Shown: piece after piece, positions 9,202 through 18,911 of the stretch | How positions within the stretch are numbered: the first letter of the stretch is position 1 | Layout: the number at the start of each line of letters is the position of its first letter | Source: Polynucleobacter meluiroseus | GTDB lineage: Bacteria > Pseudomonadota > Gammaproteobacteria > Burkholderiales > Burkholderiaceae | Length of the DNA: 64,000 nucleotides | Direction of reading: 5' to 3' | Assembly: GCF_900205755.1 (NCBI RefSeq) | Contig: NZ_OANS01000002.1 | Span: 186,001 to 250,000, forward strand | Translations under genes and position numbers: made by a program | The notes under the pieces: generated by a model | What the model was told of the DNA's origin: nothing | The model's input: the letters and a program-made list of their open reading frames with translations, nothing else | Databases searched by the model: none

Positions 9202-9777
9202 TTACTTAAGGACGCCAGCCGATTCAATGGTCACTGTTTTGCTAGGGACATCAGACATACGCCCCATTTTTGGTGAGGAGGCAACCATCGTAGAGATCTT
9301 GCGAATCGCATCAATCGTTTCCGTTCCTGAAATCACTTTTCCGAATACGGTGTAACCGTTGCCCATCGCGTTTGGGTAATTCAGCGCTTCATTGTTATTT
9401 ACATTAATAAAAAATTGAGCAGTAGCTGAATCGGGATCGGAAGTACGAGCCATTGCAATGGTGTAAGTTTGATTCTTGAGACCATTTTGCGCCTCAGAAA
9501 CTACTGGCGCATTGGTCGGCTTTTGATTCATGTCAGCAGTAAAACCACCGCCCTGAATCATGAAGCCATCAATCACACGATGAAAAATGGTGCCGTTATA
9601 AAAACCACTTTTGACATAACTTAAAAAGTTAGCGGTGGTCTTCGGCGCCTTAACATCATCTAGCTCCACTACAAAGTTGCCCATTGTGGTTTTAAACTCC
9701 ACTTTAGGACCTGCCATAGCGGCAGAGCTTGAGAGGCAGGTAAGAACCAATAACAAGCTGGCAAAAAGATTGCGCAT
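9202..9777 (-). CDS. Periplasmic cyclophilin-type peptidyl-prolyl isomerase
   Basis: This protein catalyses cis-trans isomerisation of Xaa-Pro bonds, probably in the periplasm. Of 191 residues, the first 22 form a signal peptide ending SSAAMA. The cyclophilin core shows IFHRVIDGFMIQGGGF, MARTSDPDSATAQFFIN and YTVFGKVISG, equivalent to E. coli PpiA. AAGGAAAT precedes the ATG, a good ribosome site. It is followed closely by pabBC on the same strand. Confidence 0.93.
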   Translation of the reverse strand: MRNLFASLLLVLTCLSSSAAMAGPKVEFKTTMGNFVVELDDVKAPKTTANFLSYVKSGFYNGTIFHRVIDGFMIQGGGFTADMNQKPTNAPVVSEAQNGLKNQTYTIAMARTSDPDSATAQFFINVNNNEALNYPNAMGNGYTVFGKVISGTETIDAIRKISTMVASSPKMGRMSDVPSKTVTIESAGVLK

Positions 9778-9898
9778 TATATTTCCTTATAAATTAGATG
9801 GGGAAGGGGGTGAGCTCCAAGGGCGGACTTCATTGATTTAATTGTATTACTCATCAGTTGCGATAAACCAGAATGTCATTAGTCAGTTTTAACTGGAT

Positions 9899-11212
9899 TT
9901 ATTTTTTTCCTGCCTCTTCATCCAGCTTTTTTAAGAAGGCCATTTTTTCTGCAATTTGCGACTCTAACCCGCGATCGACGGGTTTATACCAAGCGGGTTC
10001 TTGCATGCCCTCGGGTAAATAGCCTTCACCGGCAGCGTATGCATGGGGTTCATCATGTGCATAGCGATACTCTTTGCCATGACCTAATTCTTTCATTAAC
10101 TTCGTGGGCGCATTACGAAGATGGTTGGGTACTGATTTGCTTTGATCCTGAGAAACATAGGCTCGTGCGGCGTTAAAGGCTTTGTAACTGGCATTGCTTT
10201 TTGCCGCAATAGCCAAGTAGATAACCGCTTGACCTAATGCTAACTCACCCTCGGGTGATCCCAAGCGTTCAAAGGTTTGGGCGGCATCATTGGCTATTTG
10301 CATTGCTCTAGGGTCAGCTAAGCCGATATCTTCCCACGCCATACGAATAATGCGCCTTGCCAAATACCGTGGGTCAGCGCCCCCATCAAGCATGCGACAA
10401 AACCAATAGAGTGCCGCATCGGGATTTGAGCCCCTGACGGATTTGTGTAATGCAGAAATTTGATCGTAGAACTGATCACCGCCCTTATCAAAACGACGCG
10501 CAGTGACCGATAGAGCATTTTGAACAAAATCCAGTTGAATTTTGTCGAGTGGGGCCTTAGAGCCTGTGGCGGCATTCGCTACTTGCTCTATTAGATTTAG
10601 CAAGCGACGTGCATCGCCATCTGCCTGGGTAATTACATAATCAATAGCTGTTTCTTCAAACTCAATGGTCGGCAGGGCAAACGCGTGCGCTCGTTGAAAT
10701 AGCTTCTTCAGATCTTCCGCCTCGAGTGACTTTAAGACGTAGACCTGTGCACGCGATAGAAGGGCGGAGTTCACCTCGAAAGAGGGGTTCTCTGTAGTGG
10801 CACCGATAAAGGTCAAGAGGCCAGACTCTACATGGGGCAACAAGGCGTCTTGCTGGCTTTTATTAAAGCGATGAATTTCATCAACAAATAAGATGGTCTG
10901 TCTGCCGTACTGTTCTAGATTTTGCTGGGCTCGTTCAATGGCCTCACGAATTTCTTTCACGCCAGCGAGTACTGCGGAAAGCGCAATAAATTCTCGATCG
11001 AAAGCGTGTGCAGTTAAGCGGGCAAGCGTAGTTTTTCCGACTCCAGGCGGCCCCCATAAGATCATCGAGTGGGGTTTGCCGGAGGCAAAAACCAGACTAA
11101 GGGGTTTGCCTTCACCTAAGAGATGCTCTTGCCCAATCACCTCTTCTATTCTTTGTGGGCGGAGTTCCTCAGCTAGAGGCGGAGTAGGAGGGCTGTCAAA
11201 AAGGTTACCCAT
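9899..11212 (-). CDS. rarA: Replication-associated recombination protein A (RarA/MgsA)
   Basis: AAA+ ATPase acting at stalled replication forks. The 437 residues begin with a short region containing the [15 protein letters not shown] type start. Walker A (GPPGVGKTT) is near residue 54, Walker B (LFVDEIHRF) near 108, and ATTENPSF is the sensor-1 region. The C-terminal clamp-loader-like tetramerisation domain includes [13 protein letters not shown]. It starts 12 bp after the DUF3429 gene, an apparent two-gene operon. Confidence 0.96.
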   Translation of the reverse strand: MGNLFDSPPTPPLAEELRPQRIEEVIGQEHLLGEGKPLSLVFASGKPHSMILWGPPGVGKTTLARLTAHAFDREFIALSAVLAGVKEIREAIERAQQNLEQYGRQTILFVDEIHRFNKSQQDALLPHVESGLLTFIGATTENPSFEVNSALLSRAQVYVLKSLEAEDLKKLFQRAHAFALPTIEFEETAIDYVITQADGDARRLLNLIEQVANAATGSKAPLDKIQLDFVQNALSVTARRFDKGGDQFYDQISALHKSVRGSNPDAALYWFCRMLDGGADPRYLARRIIRMAWEDIGLADPRAMQIANDAAQTFERLGSPEGELALGQAVIYLAIAAKSNASYKAFNAARAYVSQDQSKSVPNHLRNAPTKLMKELGHGKEYRYAHDEPHAYAAGEGYLPEGMQEPAWYKPVDRGLESQIAEKMAFLKKLDEEAGKK

Positions 11213-11224
11213 GTTCTCGATGAA

Positions 11225-11704
11225 TTAATTTTGCAACACGAGTATGACGATTGCCGCCCAAACTAAGCAGGCTGCTGCAACGTAGCTCAAATGATTGCGC
11301 ATTGTGAGGAATGCTTTCCTGCTTGCCTCATTTGAAAAATAATAGTGATAGGTATTTTGATCAATGCTGCGTTGGATTAGCACAATGGACGCTAGGATCA
11401 CTAGACCTACTGGTATGTAAATATGCAGTGCCAGCCATGCCACTAGTGAGGGGGTAATACCCCAGATCCAGGCATTACGTCTTTCCCAATGATCTTGCGC
11501 AGGAGATTGGCCAAGGGTATGTAAATTGGCGCCCCAATGCATTGCTCCGGTAAATGCCGTAATTACTGCGCCGTAGCTCGCAAGGGATTCTGCGCTAAGG
11601 TAATTTAGGGGGAGGGGTGCGAGTTGAACCATCAAGGCTAGGCCGATAAATGGAATTAAGCCTGCATAAGAGAGGATTCGTACAAGAGGTGTAAGGGGGT
11701 TCAC
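11225..11704 (-). CDS. DUF3429 domain membrane protein
   Basis: A 159-residue hydrophobic protein with about five membrane segments. The family-type motif FTGAMHWGANLH sits in the middle, followed by WGITPSLVAWLAL. No biochemical role is established for DUF3429. The start is GTG 11704, with no clear Shine-Dalgarno. It is divergent from yaaA; the 149-bp gap between them shows no obvious operator. Confidence 0.8.
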   Translation of the reverse strand: MNPLTPLVRILSYAGLIPFIGLALMVQLAPLPLNYLSAESLASYGAVITAFTGAMHWGANLHTLGQSPAQDHWERRNAWIWGITPSLVAWLALHIYIPVGLVILASIVLIQRSIDQNTYHYYFSNEASRKAFLTMRNHLSYVAAACLVWAAIVILVLQN

Positions 11705-11853
11705 AAATAAATTCGCTGAGTAAAAATTAAAAAGGTAGCCTAGTTTGCGCTATAAAGCGGCCTGATGGGGATCTAAGCGCTCAGGGAGTCCAGATTTGAG
11801 CTGGGCGTTGGTATGAACAGTAGAATGAACAAAATACATTATTAAATTGTGCC

Positions 11854-12630
11854 ATGCTGATCGTTCTCTCACCTGCTAAATCATTGGATTATCAAACTCC
11901 GGTCACGGTCAAGTCTCCTACCTTGCCTGAATTTATCCCCGAATCTGCCCAATTGATTACTGGCCTCAAGAAGCTAGCCCCCGCAGAGCTTGCAAGCTTG
12001 ATGAGTCTTTCTGATCCGTTGGCTGCTCTGAACCTGGGGCGCTATCAGGCTTGGTCAAAAAAATTCACCGAAGAGAACAGTAAAGCTGCCATTTACGCTT
12101 TCAATGGGGATGTTTATGAAGGCTTTGATGCGAAAACGCTCGATAGCAAAGCCATGGCATTTGCACAGGATCATCTACGCATTCTGTCTGGTTTATACGG
12201 TGTTTTAAGGCCCTTAGATTTAATGCAGCCATACCGCCTAGAAATGGGCACCTCATTCAAAAACGCGCGAGGTAAAGACTTATATGCTTTTTGGGACACC
12301 AAAGTAACAGCCTCCTTAAAAGCGATTTTAGACAAGAGTAAGAAGCCTGCATTACTGAACTTAGCTTCTACAGAGTACTTTAAGGTGGTTCAGGCTAAGG
12401 CTTTGGCTTGCCCAGTGATTTCTCCGGTATTTCAGGATGGCAAAGATGGGGCCTTCAAAATCATCTCCTTTTATGCGAAACGAGCGCGCGGCTTAATGGC
12501 GCGCTTCGTGGTTGAGAACCGCATCCAAGATCCCGAGGATCTCAAAGCATTTAACGTCGACGGATATCAATTTATCCCATCTGAATCAAAACCCGATAAG
12601 CCAGTATTTCGCCGTCCGGAGAAAAAATAA
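11854..12630 (+). CDS. yaaA: Peroxide stress protein YaaA
   Basis: YaaA lowers free intracellular iron during hydrogen peroxide stress in E. coli and binds DNA. This 258-residue protein has the expected length and the signatures [12 protein letters not shown] at the N-terminus, [28 protein letters not shown] in the middle and [12 protein letters not shown]. It is followed one base later by the DUF2863 gene, so the two are very probably one transcript ending at 13891. Confidence 0.94.
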   Translation: MLIVLSPAKSLDYQTPVTVKSPTLPEFIPESAQLITGLKKLAPAELASLMSLSDPLAALNLGRYQAWSKKFTEENSKAAIYAFNGDVYEGFDAKTLDSKAMAFAQDHLRILSGLYGVLRPLDLMQPYRLEMGTSFKNARGKDLYAFWDTKVTASLKAILDKSKKPALLNLASTEYFKVVQAKALACPVISPVFQDGKDGAFKIISFYAKRARGLMARFVVENRIQDPEDLKAFNVDGYQFIPSESKPDKPVFRRPEKK

Positions 12631-12631
12631 T

Positions 12632-13843
12632 ATGGCCGTTCATCGAAGTAAATCATCGCAGCGCGCTTCGCCAGATGTTGAGCGTTTAGTAGCTGACGCC
12701 ATTTCACTTGCCGCCTCTGGCAGCAAAATTGAAGACCTCTATTGGGAGGAGCATCTAAATACTCGACTCATGCGTCTATTAAAGAGTCAAAATCAAAACG
12801 TCATTGACGCCGCCTTAGATCAAACTTTTCGTATTAATACTTTGGCATTTGAAGTGCTGGCTGATAGTGCCGAAACCTTGGCAGAGTCTTTGGTCATGGA
12901 GCATGAAGGACAGCAATGGGATGTGCTCTTATTGGCGCTACCTATCGTTGCGCATACTCGCTATCAAATTCCCTCTGGTCCATTATCGGTACATGGAATT
13001 CATGCAACGGCATCTGCTTTGCATGAGTTTATTGCTGCTCCAGAAACCCGTTTAGCGATTGTTCCTTGGTTGTATAGCATTGATCAAATGCCCCATTCGC
13101 ATAGTCAAACTCGATTACTAACGGAGTCCTTGGCAAACGCAGCAATTACAGGCAGTGAAATTAAAATCGAGTTGCGCGATATGTCGGAAACCATTGCGGT
13201 TTTAGCTGATCCCCGTTTTATCATTGCAGCGGTGACCACACCTACGGGCAAGCCACTATTTCGTTGGCAAGCAGAAGCTCCTGCGCGTGTTGAGCGTGGG
13301 ATGAGTTTAATTGGCTGGCAAAGTGCGATGCAAGAACCAGTTTCTTCTTTGTTGCCTGGTTGTGAATTCGAGCTGTTGCTGCCCGAAGCTTACTTTACTA
13401 ACTGCCGTCTGGCAGATAAACAAGTAAGGCCTATGAGCATCCGCGCGGCAGTGAATTTCATGGAGAGTACCGTTGGCATCTTGCCGGCGGGATTGTCATG
13501 CGTGGTTGCCGCATTTGGCGAAGATCAGGCTGATGAATACCGAATTTCCTTTAGTCCTAGAGGTTCATCAGACGTCATGTACGGTGTGATTTGGCCCTTG
13601 TATGACCGCGAAAGTGTAGCGAGCGACGCCTTAAATGATCTCTCTGATGATGAAAGTCCGATCAAGAAAATTTGCGATGCTTTGCGCGACGCAGGTGTTG
13701 AAGATGTTTTTCGTCATGCCATGTTATTTGAGCCAGAACTCTGCGATGACTGTGGGGCACCGTTGTTCCCTGATCGATCTGGAGAAGCGGTCCATGCAGA
13801 AATGCCTGATGACGCACCTATGCAGCAACCCCTCTTTCACTAA
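12632..13843 (+). CDS. DUF2863 family protein
   Basis: A soluble 403-residue protein of a family found mainly in Betaproteobacteria. I chose ATG 12632 because GGAG lies just upstream and it begins right after the yaaA stop; a longer reading frame from 12512 would overlap yaaA. There is no signal peptide or membrane segment. Near the C-terminus a CDDCG motif is followed by LFPDRSGE, so a small metal-binding or redox patch is possible. Function unknown. Confidence 0.85.
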   Translation: MAVHRSKSSQRASPDVERLVADAISLAASGSKIEDLYWEEHLNTRLMRLLKSQNQNVIDAALDQTFRINTLAFEVLADSAETLAESLVMEHEGQQWDVLLLALPIVAHTRYQIPSGPLSVHGIHATASALHEFIAAPETRLAIVPWLYSIDQMPHSHSQTRLLTESLANAAITGSEIKIELRDMSETIAVLADPRFIIAAVTTPTGKPLFRWQAEAPARVERGMSLIGWQSAMQEPVSSLLPGCEFELLLPEAYFTNCRLADKQVRPMSIRAAVNFMESTVGILPAGLSCVVAAFGEDQADEYRISFSPRGSSDVMYGVIWPLYDRESVASDALNDLSDDESPIKKICDALRDAGVEDVFRHAMLFEPELCDDCGAPLFPDRSGEAVHAEMPDDAPMQQPLFH

Positions 13844-13862
13844 ACAAATAAATCGTGGGCAC

Positions 13863-13891
13863 AAAAAAGCCGAGATATTCTCGGCTTTTTT
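13863..13891. terminator. Bidirectional rho-independent terminator
   Basis: A perfect 13-bp inverted repeat (AAAAAAGCCGAGA / TCTCGGCTTTTTT) has a 3-base loop, with T runs readable on both strands. It lies between the convergent DUF2863 gene and the lysozyme-inhibitor-like gene, so it can serve both. Confidence 0.9.
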
Positions 13892-13911
13892 ATTAACGCA
13901 ATAAAGATAAC

Positions 13912-14292
13912 TTAATTTTGAACAAATGGCTCCACACCGGCAAATAAGTGTGGTGGCTTGCCACTCTTCATATCGGCAGTTTGGCAAAAATCAGCCAGTC
14001 GAGTGCTTGTCCTAATATTGAAGAGCATCGCCTTGTTTCCCAATACGACCAGGTCATGACCTGAGGAAGTATTTTTGTAACGCAGGCTTCCTGGAAGGGA
14101 ATTTTGTCGCTCTAATTCGTAGGTCTTAGATTCCCAAACTAGGCGAACATTTTCAGTAGTTCCGGAAGTTTTAAATACCTTACCTTCACCACAGGTCCAG
14201 GTAAATACTTCGTCAGATGCAGCCGATGCATCAACCATGCAGCTGACTGAAAATCCCAAGCTAATGGCTATGGCTATTTTCTTGAAGTTCAT
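13912..14292 (-). CDS. Probable periplasmic MliC/PliC-type lysozyme inhibitor
   Basis: A small secreted protein of 126 residues. A signal peptide spans residues 1 to about 25 (FKKIAIAISLGF core, ASA cleavage region). The mature part has FTWTCGEG, then beta-rich sequence with PGSLRYKN and LVVLGNKAMLF, matching the MliC pattern of F.C..G, SG.RY and a KG.A.L strand. Cys34 and Cys103 could form the fold's disulfide. There is no proper lipobox, so it is probably soluble. I chose ATG 14292, which starts just after mdh; an earlier ATG would overlap mdh. Family assignment is by eye and moderate. Confidence 0.6.
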   Translation of the reverse strand: MNFKKIAIAISLGFSVSCMVDASAASDEVFTWTCGEGKVFKTSGTTENVRLVWESKTYELERQNSLPGSLRYKNTSSGHDLVVLGNKAMLFNIRTSTRLADFCQTADMKSGKPPHLFAGVEPFVQN

Positions 14293-14299
14293 AGTATCC

Positions 14300-15289
14300 T
14301 TAGGAAAGTAAATGTTTAACACCGGCTTGCTCTTCAAGCAATTCATTGAGAGTGTGGTTCATGCGTTCGCGTGAAAATTCATCGATCTCTAGGCCTTCAA
14401 CCATCTTGTATTCCCCGTTTTCACATGTGACTGGGAAACCATAAATGACTTCAGCAGGAATGCCGTACTCTCCATTAGATGGTATACCCATGGTGACCCA
14501 TTTGCCATTAGTGCCGAGAACCCAATCATGCATGTGATCAATCGCTGCATTAGCGGCTGAAGCAGCGGAAGAAAGACCACGCGCTTCGATGATTGCTGCA
14601 CCCCGTTTGCCCACGGTAGGAATAAAGGCGTCTTTATTCCAGGCAGGATCATTGATTGCGTCTTTAACGGATTGACCTGCAACATCAGCAAAACGATAAT
14701 CGGGATACATCGTTGGGCTGTGGTTACCCCAAACAATCAGTTTTTCGATTTCGCTGACAGGCTTATTTAACTTACTTGCCAATTGCGAAAGAGCGCGGTT
14801 GTGATCAAGGCGGAGCATGGCGGTGAAGTTCTTCGCAGGAATATCTGGCGCTGACTTCATGGCGATATACGCATTGGTATTGGCTGGATTTCCAACAACC
14901 AACACTTTGACAGTTCGCTTAGCGACTGCATTTAATGCTTTTCCTTGAGCCGTAAAAATTTGTGCGTTTGCTGATAGCAGATCTTTGCGCTCCATACCAG
15001 GACCGCGCGGACGTGCGCCAACTAACAATGCGATATCAATATCCTTAAATGCGGTCATCGGATCAGAGTGAGCCGTCATTCCTGCGAGCAAAGGAAACGC
15101 GCAATCTTCGAGCTCCATCATCACACCAGTCAAGGCTTTTTGTGCCTTTTCATCGGGAATTTCAAGCAGCTGCAGAATTACGGGCTGATCTTTGCCCAAT
15201 AAATCGCCGTTGGCGATGCGAAATAGAAGGGAATATCCGATTTGTCCGGCTGCGCCTGTGACGGCGACACGCATTGGGGCTTTTGCCAT
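14300..15289 (-). CDS. mdh: Malate dehydrogenase
   Basis: Interconverts malate and oxaloacetate with NAD in the TCA cycle. The 329 residues match the cytosolic-type enzymes of beta- and actinobacteria: nucleotide motif [17 protein letters not shown], substrate Arg region [15 protein letters not shown], and catalytic His in [15 protein letters not shown] precedes the ATG. It is divergent from a GntR regulator that sits directly ahead of sdhCDAB, with a palindrome in the gap. Confidence 0.97.
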   Translation of the reverse strand: MAKAPMRVAVTGAAGQIGYSLLFRIANGDLLGKDQPVILQLLEIPDEKAQKALTGVMMELEDCAFPLLAGMTAHSDPMTAFKDIDIALLVGARPRGPGMERKDLLSANAQIFTAQGKALNAVAKRTVKVLVVGNPANTNAYIAMKSAPDIPAKNFTAMLRLDHNRALSQLASKLNKPVSEIEKLIVWGNHSPTMYPDYRFADVAGQSVKDAINDPAWNKDAFIPTVGKRGAAIIEARGLSSAASAANAAIDHMHDWVLGTNGKWVTMGIPSNGEYGIPAEVIYGFPVTCENGEYKMVEGLEIDEFSRERMNHTLNELLEEQAGVKHLLS

Positions 15290-15376
15290 TTACTAATAAC
15301 TCCAGTTAGGGTTGACTAATGAAAACCTCCTTATTATCCATTCAAACGTGTGTAGGTTTCATTACTCTGTTAATAT

Positions 15377-15390
15377 GTCTTATATAAGAC
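15377..15390. promoter_or_regulatory. Perfect 14-bp palindrome, candidate GntR operator
   Basis: GTCTTATATAAGAC is its own reverse complement and lies between the divergent mdh and gntR genes. GntR/HutC regulators usually bind short palindromes of this size. The central TATA could also be part of a -10 box on either strand, so binding would block transcription. I noticed no second copy in the window. Confidence 0.6.
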
Positions 15391-15438
15391 TTATTTGAAT
15401 TTTGTTCACCCCACCAACATTACGGTTTTGGAGTCAGC

Positions 15439-16176
15439 TTGCCTGCAGTCATAAACCCTGTAGCCTCTTTTAGCCCTCTGTACGCACAGATTAAAGCCCT
15501 TATTTTGGCTCGTCTGCAGGCTTCGGAATGGTTGCCCGGAGAGGCGATACCGAGTGAAATGGAACTGGCGGCGCGGTATTTAGTCAGTCAAGGCACGGTT
15601 CGCAAGGCGATTGATGAGTTGGCGTCGGAGAGCTTGTTGGTGCGCAAACAGGGTAAGGGTACTTTTGTTGCTACCCATCAACGGGAAGATTGGCACTATC
15701 GCTTTCTGCGTTTAGCACCGGATGTCGGGCAGCAACTGCTGCTTAAGAACCACTTTTTACTCTGTGAAATTGCCAAGCCCAATCCCCGGATTAGCCAATT
15801 GCTCCAATTAAGCGCAGAAGAGGGCTTATTTCGAATAGAGCGGGTGCAAAGCTTTTCAGGCAAGCCCATCGTTTTTGAAGAAATCTGGCTACCCGTGACG
15901 CGTTTTGAGGGTCTTACCTTAGATGCCTTGAAATCTTGGCCAGGATTAACCTATGCGTTTTACGAGAGTAAGTATGCAACGCATATGGTTCGCGCAGAAG
16001 AGCAAATTAAGGCAACTTCTTTGGAGGCCTCGATAGCTTGCCATCTTGATCTTGCTATTGGCTCTTCAGTGCTTTCTGTAGAGCGTGTCGCTTTTACTTA
16101 TGGGGATCAACCTGTAGAAGTGCGCCGTGCGCTATATGACACAACAGAACACCATTACGAGAATAAACTGAACTAA
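15439..16176 (+). CDS. GntR family (HutC/UTRA) transcriptional regulator
   Basis: A 245-residue regulator. A winged helix domain lies at about residues 10-75 (GEAIPSEMELAARYLVSQGTVRKAIDEL, quoted here in two overlapping motifs GEAIPSEMELAAR and SQGTVRKAIDEL). A UTRA effector domain fills about 95-240 and includes RIERVQSF and VFEEIWLP. The start is TTG 15439 with GGAG nine bases upstream. It is divergent from mdh and 120 bp upstream of sdhC, so it probably senses a carboxylate and controls TCA-cycle genes. Ligand and regulon are inferred, not shown. Confidence 0.9.
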   Translation: MPAVINPVASFSPLYAQIKALILARLQASEWLPGEAIPSEMELAARYLVSQGTVRKAIDELASESLLVRKQGKGTFVATHQREDWHYRFLRLAPDVGQQLLLKNHFLLCEIAKPNPRISQLLQLSAEEGLFRIERVQSFSGKPIVFEEIWLPVTRFEGLTLDALKSWPGLTYAFYESKYATHMVRAEEQIKATSLEASIACHLDLAIGSSVLSVERVAFTYGDQPVEVRRALYDTTEHHYENKLN

Positions 16177-16296
16177 ATAACCTTAATAAACCCCTTAAAA
16201 CATTAAAAATCCCCGATAACTTTGTGGTTTTCCAATAGAATATGTTGCAACACAACAAAGTCCCACTGAACCTCCACCTAAACAAAGAGATTGCCC

Positions 16297-16716
16297 ATGG
16301 TTGATGCACAGAACGAAGTAAAAAAAGACAGGCCAGTTTTTCGTAATATCGGCCTAGCGCAGCTGATTCACTATCGGCTTCCTTGGGCTGGCAAAGTGTC
16401 AATCCTGCATCGAATTAGCGGCGCCGCCTTATTTTTGATGCTGCCTTTTTTGCTCTATTTATTGGATCAAAGCCTCGCCTCGGAGTTGAGCTACCAAAAG
16501 TTTCAGGCAATTACGGGCAATATTTTTGTCAAGCTCATTCTTTTGGGCTTAATTTGGGCTTTCTTGCATCATTTTTGCGCAGGGATTCGTTATCTTTTAT
16601 TGGATCTCGAGATTGGCGTTGAAAAAAATGAAGCGAACCGTTCCGCTATTTTTGTATTTGCCTTGGGCTTAGCGTTGACCGCGGTCGTAGGTCTGAAATT
16701 ATTTGGCTTGTACTAA
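16297..16716 (+). CDS. sdhC: Succinate dehydrogenase cytochrome b556 subunit
   Basis: Membrane anchor of complex II that binds haem b and quinone. This version has 139 residues and three membrane helices. VSILHRISGAALFL carries the conserved Ser and Arg of the quinone site, and FLHHFCAGIRYLLLD carries the haem-ligand His. I preferred ATG 16297 over the TTG six bases upstream. First gene of sdhCDAB. Confidence 0.94.
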   Translation: MVDAQNEVKKDRPVFRNIGLAQLIHYRLPWAGKVSILHRISGAALFLMLPFLLYLLDQSLASELSYQKFQAITGNIFVKLILLGLIWAFLHHFCAGIRYLLLDLEIGVEKNEANRSAIFVFALGLALTAVVGLKLFGLY

Positions 16717-16739
16717 GCCCTCTTCGATAAGGAAATCTC

Positions 16740-17105
16740 ATGCCAAATTATCAAATCGGCCCAAAACGCCTAGTTGTAGGAGCGCACTACGGTTTAACGG
16801 AGTGGATTATTCAACGCGTGACTGCGGTAGTAATGGTGGTTTTCACTATCGTTTTGTTAGTGGACTTCGCCATTACTGGTAGCGGTACTTATGAAGGGTG
16901 GTCCGCTTTATTTAGCAATCAATTGATGAAGTTGCTAACGCTACTTGCGTTTATTAGCCTGTTTTACCATGCGTGGATTGGAATTCGCGACATTTGGATG
17001 GACTACATCAAACCCCTCAGCGTGCGCTTAACTTTACAAGTATTAACAGTTCTTTATCTCCTTGCCTGTGCAGCCTACGCTGTACAAATTTTGTGGAAAG
17101 TGTAA
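16740..17105 (+). CDS. sdhD: Succinate dehydrogenase membrane anchor subunit
   Basis: Second membrane anchor of complex II, 121 residues with three helices. GLTEWIIQRVTAV and the haem-ligand region YHAWIGIRDIWMDYIKP are typical of proteobacterial SdhD. AAGGAA stands upstream of the ATG. It lies 23 bp after sdhC and 4 bp before sdhA. Confidence 0.93.
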   Translation: MPNYQIGPKRLVVGAHYGLTEWIIQRVTAVVMVVFTIVLLVDFAITGSGTYEGWSALFSNQLMKLLTLLAFISLFYHAWIGIRDIWMDYIKPLSVRLTLQVLTVLYLLACAAYAVQILWKV

Positions 17106-17109
17106 TTCG

Positions 17110-18888
17110 ATGACAGCGATTAAAAAGGCCTTACCAACACGCCGTTTCGATGCGGTAATCATTGGTGCCGGTGGATCAGGAATGCGGGCTTCATTGCAAT
17201 TGGCGGAAGCCGGACTCAATGTAGCGGTAGTCACCAAAGTATTCCCAACGCGCTCTCATACCGTTGCTGCGCAGGGTGGTATTGGCGCCGCCCTAGGTAA
17301 TATGAGTGAGGACAATTGGCACTATCACTTTTATGACACGATCAAAGGATCTGATTGGTTGGGTGATCAGGATGTGATTGAGTTTATGTGCCGCGAAGCA
17401 CCTAAAGCGGTTTACGAGTTAGAGCATTTTGGTATGCCATTTGACCGAAATCCAGACGGAACTATTTATCAGCGTCCCTTTGGCGGTCATACAGCGAACT
17501 ACGGTGAGAAGGCTGTGCAACGCGCCTGTGCAGCCGCCGATAGAACTGGTCATGCCATGCTCCATACCTTATATCAGCGTAATGTGCGCGCCAAAACCAA
17601 TTTCTTTGTTGAGTGGCTAGCGCTTGATCTGATTAGAGACGACGCAGGAGATGTTGTTGGGATCACTGCCCTTGAAATGGAAACAGGGCAAGTCTATATT
17701 CTCGAAGCTAAAGTTGTATTAATGGCCACTGGTGGTGCTGGTCGTATTTGGGATGCGTCTACGAATGCCTATATCAATACTGGTGATGGCATGGGCATCG
17801 CTGCACGTGCTGGCATTCCTCTTGAAGATATGGAGTTTTGGCAATTTCACCCGACTGGTGTTGCTGGTGCAGGTGTATTGCTTACTGAAGGTTGCCGAGG
17901 TGAGGGCGCCATTCTGCGTAACAAGGATGGTGAGCGCTTTATGGAGCGTTATGCGCCAACTTATAAAGACTTGGCGCCACGTGACTTTGTCTCACGTTGC
18001 ATGGATCAAGAAATTAAAGAAGGTCGTGGCTGTGGTCCCAACGGCGATTATGTGGTCCTCGATTTAACGCACATCGGTGCTGAAACCATCATGAAGCGTT
18101 TGCCATCAGTTTATGAAATCGGCATGAACTTTGCTAACGTAGACGTGACAAAAGAGCCCATTCCGGTCGTGCCTACTATCCACTATCAAATGGGCGGCAT
18201 TCCAACCAACATCCACGGTCAAGTGGTTGTTCCAGGAAATGGTAAACATAACGAAGTAGTCAACGGCCTTTACGCAATTGGTGAGTGCTCATGTGTTTCT
18301 GTGCATGGTGCGAATCGTTTGGGCACCAATTCATTATTGGACTTATTGGTCTTTGGCCGCGCTGCGGGTAATCACATTGTGGACATGGGTCTGAAGAGTA
18401 GGGAATTCAAACCATTGCCAGCCAATGCGGGTGAGTTAACTTTAGAGCGAATCGCTCATTTAGATAATTCCACTTCTGGTGAATATGCTCAAGACGTGGC
18501 GAATGACATTCGTAAAACCATGCAGAAATACGCTGGTGTTTTCCGTAACCAAGAATTGATGGATGAAGGTGTTCGTCAGATGGCCAAGTTAACTGAGCGC
18601 GCTAAGCACTTGTGGGTTAAAGATAAGTCAGAGATTTTCAATACTGCTCGTATTGAGGCGCTTGAGGTTGCCAACTTGGTTGAGACAGCGAATGCCACAA
18701 TGATTTCTGCTGCAGCTCGCAAGGAAAGTCGTGGAGCCCACTCACATGATGATCATCAGCATCGTGATGACGAGCACTGGATGAAGCATACGCTTTGGTA
18801 CAGCGAAGGTAATCGACTTGACTACAAGCCTGTGCAGCTACAGCCATTGACCGTGGAGTCAATTCCTCCTAAAGAACGTACTTTCTAA
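17110..18888 (+). CDS. sdhA: Succinate dehydrogenase flavoprotein subunit
   Basis: Catalytic subunit that oxidises succinate to fumarate and carries covalent FAD. The 592 residues include the dinucleotide motif IIGAGGSGMRASLQLAEAG, the FAD-linking His in TRSHTVAAQGGIGAA, and the active-site region HPTGVAGAGVLLTEGCRGEG. The C-terminal part is slightly His-rich (HSHDDHQHRDDEHW) where relatives have fewer His. I chose ATG 17110; a frame extending to 17062 would overlap sdhD. FAD attachment probably uses SdhE encoded two genes on. Confidence 0.97.
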   Translation: MTAIKKALPTRRFDAVIIGAGGSGMRASLQLAEAGLNVAVVTKVFPTRSHTVAAQGGIGAALGNMSEDNWHYHFYDTIKGSDWLGDQDVIEFMCREAPKAVYELEHFGMPFDRNPDGTIYQRPFGGHTANYGEKAVQRACAAADRTGHAMLHTLYQRNVRAKTNFFVEWLALDLIRDDAGDVVGITALEMETGQVYILEAKVVLMATGGAGRIWDASTNAYINTGDGMGIAARAGIPLEDMEFWQFHPTGVAGAGVLLTEGCRGEGAILRNKDGERFMERYAPTYKDLAPRDFVSRCMDQEIKEGRGCGPNGDYVVLDLTHIGAETIMKRLPSVYEIGMNFANVDVTKEPIPVVPTIHYQMGGIPTNIHGQVVVPGNGKHNEVVNGLYAIGECSCVSVHGANRLGTNSLLDLLVFGRAAGNHIVDMGLKSREFKPLPANAGELTLERIAHLDNSTSGEYAQDVANDIRKTMQKYAGVFRNQELMDEGVRQMAKLTERAKHLWVKDKSEIFNTARIEALEVANLVETANATMISAAARKESRGAHSHDDHQHRDDEHWMKHTLWYSEGNRLDYKPVQLQPLTVESIPPKERTF

Positions 18889-18911
18889 GCTATAGATAAG
18901 AGAGAATAGAT

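Noticed and set aside
16220..16260. ACTTTGT / ACAAAGT inverted repeat before sdhC
   Set aside because: Seven-base arms about 27 bases apart are expected by chance in AT-rich sequence.
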